Part shown: piece by piece, positions 61,096 through 64,000 of the stretch
Layout: the number at the start of each line of letters is the position of its first letter
How positions within the stretch are numbered: the first letter of the stretch is position 1
From: Trichoplax adhaerens
Taxonomy: Eukaryota; Placozoa; Uniplacotomia; Trichoplacea; Trichoplacidae
Reading direction: 5' to 3'
Length of the DNA stretch: 64,000 nucleotides
NCBI RefSeq assembly: GCF_000150275.1
Contig: NW_002060944.1
Span: forward strand, 8,952,159 to 9,016,158
Program-made: the position numbers and the translations under genes
The notes under the pieces: generated by a model
Told to the model about the DNA's origin: nothing
Databases searched by the model: none
The model's input: only the letters and a program-made list of their open reading frames with translations

Positions 61096-64000
61096 GATAG
61101 TTTGAAGTAAAGAATCTAAACGTATATTTACTGTCGAATAATACTACAGTAAAAAGCTACTGAAAATACCGTGATTGAACTGAAATGCTTACATACGCTA
61201 TGCAGAATCGTATAAATATCTGCCGATTGCTGTCGCTTTAAATTAGTCAATATTAATGACCCTCACAGATTGTCAACAAAGAAAAGCATTAAATATCTAA
61301 TGATTTCATTTCGTCCAAAACAATTAGGCTCTCAATATCTCATTAAAATTCTTTAGCAGTAAAATGTAAACCGGTACTTTTGTCGTCTGGTACAGATTCA
61401 ATCTGTTAAAGTTGTTTGATAATTAAAAACTAATAATTTCGTGCTATATATATATAGATCTGTTTGTTAATATTATTAATCCAAAATGCTGAATCGTCAC
61501 GATTTTTAACTAGATCGAAATATTGACAGCCACTATGTCAGTACAGTCATTTTAAATAGTTATTTATACTAATTAACCTTTGTTTAACTTACAAAAACTT
61601 TTTTCCTACATAATAGCGAATTTAATACATTATTAATTTCATTGAAATTAATAATGCGTTTACAGCAGTACATATATTAATCAACATGTATTCAAGTTGT
61701 GTAACCTACTATTGTACAGATGAAAGCGCAAATATCAATTGTAAAGTTACCTTAATTTCACCGATTGCTGGGTTAGAAGCCATTTAATTTATTGCATGAA
61801 TAGACCATCAATACGGTCATTTTCATATTGCAATATCATCTGATATTAATCATTAATACTAAATATATTAATATCTATAGCAGAAAGTACTGCTTTATCG
61901 CGATAGCGATATGTCGATGAAACATTTGCTATTATAAACTGAAAATTAAACAGGTACAAGGAAATGACTATCAATATTAAAAGAATGCTAAGAGCTAGCA
62001 TTCAGCAAGGAAGAGTTTTCCAAACTAATATTCAAGTGCACCAGTATTTTTCATTAATCCAGAAATTTTTTTCAAACATGATCTAGAAGCTGTACTCGAG
62101 TATGTATTCTTTTAAGATTTTCATTCAATAAAAAGTAATACGAAATTTATTAAATCAGAAGATTGATTAAAAAATATTTTAAGAAACTAATTTATTGATA
62201 TTACTCTATATCGATTAGTTATATTTCCATCGAAGAAAATAACTATTGAATGGATTTGGATCTCCTATGTTACCGATTCGTATACAAATATGAGCACACG
62301 TGAAATTATTGAGCAATTATCGATGATCGGAGTGTGATATCCACCTATAGATGCCTAGTAATCATCTGATAACACCAGTATAATTTTAAAATTTATACGG
62401 AATTTAATTTTTCAATTTTATCTAAATGTCATGATTAATTGTTTTCCAGATCTCAAATTACCGACGTACACGTAGTTATGTTAGTTATACCAAAATATTT
62501 CAAATTGTATATGTATCTATCTAATTTGTCTCTCTTCTAACCAATCTGTCTAATAAAACAGTTTTCAAAAATAAGATATCGATTATTAATTTATCTTATT
62601 AGCATTCTCATTATATTGATCGAATTTACGTGATTGTCATATTGTATTGCATTGCACTGAATAAAATGATCACTATAAGATAACAGCACATTCGGGTAAG
62701 TTTCTACATAAAATATTTTGCATGGTATTGTCACGGTACGCCGTTACTAATTAAGTAACTGTTAATTAATGAATGCTTATGAATAGATAAGATAAGGTTA
62801 TGTGTTATGTTTAATGCGCTTGTAGCTGATAATAGGATGGTAGAAATGAGACAGAAATAGAAGTTGTTAACAATTAATTTACTGTAGGTTTATAAGGTGT
62901 GTTAATCTCTAAAAATTGAGCCGTATATTTAAGCGCGTGTGTTTTTAGAATAAAGTTAGTAATTACTCAAGAAACGGCAAGACTCATATCCTGAAGAATA
63001 GAGTAATAATTAGTCAGTTGTCTGTGGAGATCAGCCGAGAAATCGAGTTCTTAAATACTTCTTTCAAAGAAACTGAAAGTACTGGGAGAAATAACCCAAG
63101 TTTTAAGTAACTACACTAGAGTTCTTTACTTTCCTTTGCCACAAGTGAGGGTTGTGACAGGTATCTCTTACTATTTCGCATGAGGTGATGTCTGCATTTA
63201 TCGCCTTGATTATACCTACGTTAATAACGTCATAATTTTTATCTAATTTTGGAAGTATTTCACAGTAGCTCGTAATGATAAGTTTACTTCCATTCTCATC
63301 TGAATTGTAATTATCTATCAATCAGCATAAGTAGTGCACTTATCATTGTAGTCCTTAACTAATTTTGGAAGTAATTCTAGTAATTATAGTATAAGCGATG
63401 CACTTATCTTCTATTCTGTTACCGTAGTTGGTCTCATTAGTTACAAAAATAAGCTTACGCCCTTGGCCGAGGAATACTAAATCTTCTTCTAGTAGTCATA
63501 GACTTGGACTATCTAATCTTCATTTTTTACCATAGTTATTCTACAGCATGCATCGTGCGTGCGATCATTTTAGAGAACAATAAGCGAACTTCATTATAAT
63601 CATTTGTTTCTAGTTTTTCACCGACATTTCAATTCTATCTCGAATTCTATGATATCATCATTACAATTCCATTACAGTAATTAATCATGAGTTCATGAAC
63701 TTCGTAAGTATAATTAGCAAGGTAAATTATAAAAGTAGCAGTTCACACAGATGCCCAAGAGATTGTATTCTATTCAAATAATCGCAACATTTTGGCTTGA
63801 AACTGTTATTCTCGCATATCTGCCAAGGCTTTTCAGTAACCTAATGATTCAAAGGTGGCTGATATAATAAAAAGCTGATCAAATTAAATGATCGGTCATC
63901 ATAACCCTAGATATCTCTTTAAACTAGAGTTATAGCAATTAGACTCTAACCCATAGCTTTCAATCTAGAATCTTTTTGTTCAATAAGTATAATTGATGAA
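61096..64000. other. Upstream of TRPA; no supported gene
   Basis: This should hold the TRPA promoter and 5' leader. Most of it is AT-rich and stop-dense. A minus-strand stretch at about 63225-63312 (SDENGSKLIITSYCEILPKL, followed by an AAC|GTAGGT donor-like site) and another at about 63366-63490 (GRKLIFVTNETNYGNR) look coding-like. They could be exons of a gene extending past the window edge, but no family was recognised. Confidence 0.45.
63243..63475. repeat. Diverged tandem duplication, about 116-bp period
   Basis: TAATTTTGGAAGTA occurs at about 63244 and 63360. In each copy it is followed at a similar distance by ATAAG(T/C)RRTGCACTTATC. On the minus strand both copies are open for 30-40 codons with related KLI(I/F)VT-like strings, so this may be a duplicated exon or a repeat relic. 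Confidence is low. Confidence 0.4.

Noticed and set aside
63103-63321. 72-codon minus-strand frame as a complete gene
   Set aside because: It has no ATG at its start (TTG) and contains a donor-like site mid-way; kept only as a possible exon in findings.
1-64000. tRNA, rRNA, CRISPR arrays, bacterial operons or phage genes
   Set aside because: I looked for B-box-like GGTTCRANNCC, direct repeats with spacers and operon-like packed frames on both strands and found none. The tandem arrays have no unique spacers.

Overview
This looks like nuclear DNA of an early-branching animal, most likely a placozoan (Trichoplax/Hoilungia type). It is AT-rich and stop-dense between genes. Genes are split into many small exons with GT-AG introns. 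The set (two STAT factors, a TRPA channel, aspartyl aminopeptidase, ataxin-10) is animal-like. The placozoan assignment is an inference from compact introns, composition and gene content; no sequence search was run. Nothing looks bacterial except one intronless HAD-family gene.

I rebuilt six protein-coding genes by hand from family similarity, splice sites and reading-frame phase. Each model keeps frame across every junction, and the five spliced ones give lengths close to their families. Order: (1) 10133-19233, minus: a divergent STAT, 23 exons, 776 aa. (2) 26471-30676, plus: aspartyl aminopeptidase (DNPEP), 15 exons, 460 aa, all metal ligands present. (3) 32018-35571, minus: ataxin-10, 10 exons, 469 aa. 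(4) 37295-38017, plus: intronless HAD hydrolase of the type II haloacid dehalogenase class, 240 aa. (5) 40125-48591, minus: a STAT5-like STAT, 26 exons, 800 aa. (6) 53022-61095, minus: a TRPA1-like ankyrin channel, 24 visible exons, about 1,117 aa plus whatever a 50-N assembly gap hides at the end of exon 1.

Between the genes: 1-10132 and 19234-26470 hold no gene I can support. A 34-bp minisatellite (about 19 copies) lies about 180 bp upstream of the ataxin-10 start codon. A 22-bp minisatellite (12 copies) lies about 470 bp upstream of the STAT5-like start codon. Several short tandem duplications are present, one of which copies a splice acceptor of the STAT5-like gene. The long open frames across the minisatellites are artefacts of units whose length is not a multiple of three.

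The genes do not form one pathway. The two STATs would act as tyrosine-phosphorylated transcription factors downstream of cytokine or growth-factor type kinases. TRPA is a plasma-membrane cation channel, DNPEP a cytosolic peptidase, and ataxin-10 an armadillo-like cytoplasmic protein. I found no defence system, CRISPR array, tRNA, rRNA or intact mobile element. The most interesting points are the divergent STAT with almost no transactivation tail, the two STATs close together on one strand, the intronless HAD gene, and the minisatellites beside two promoters.
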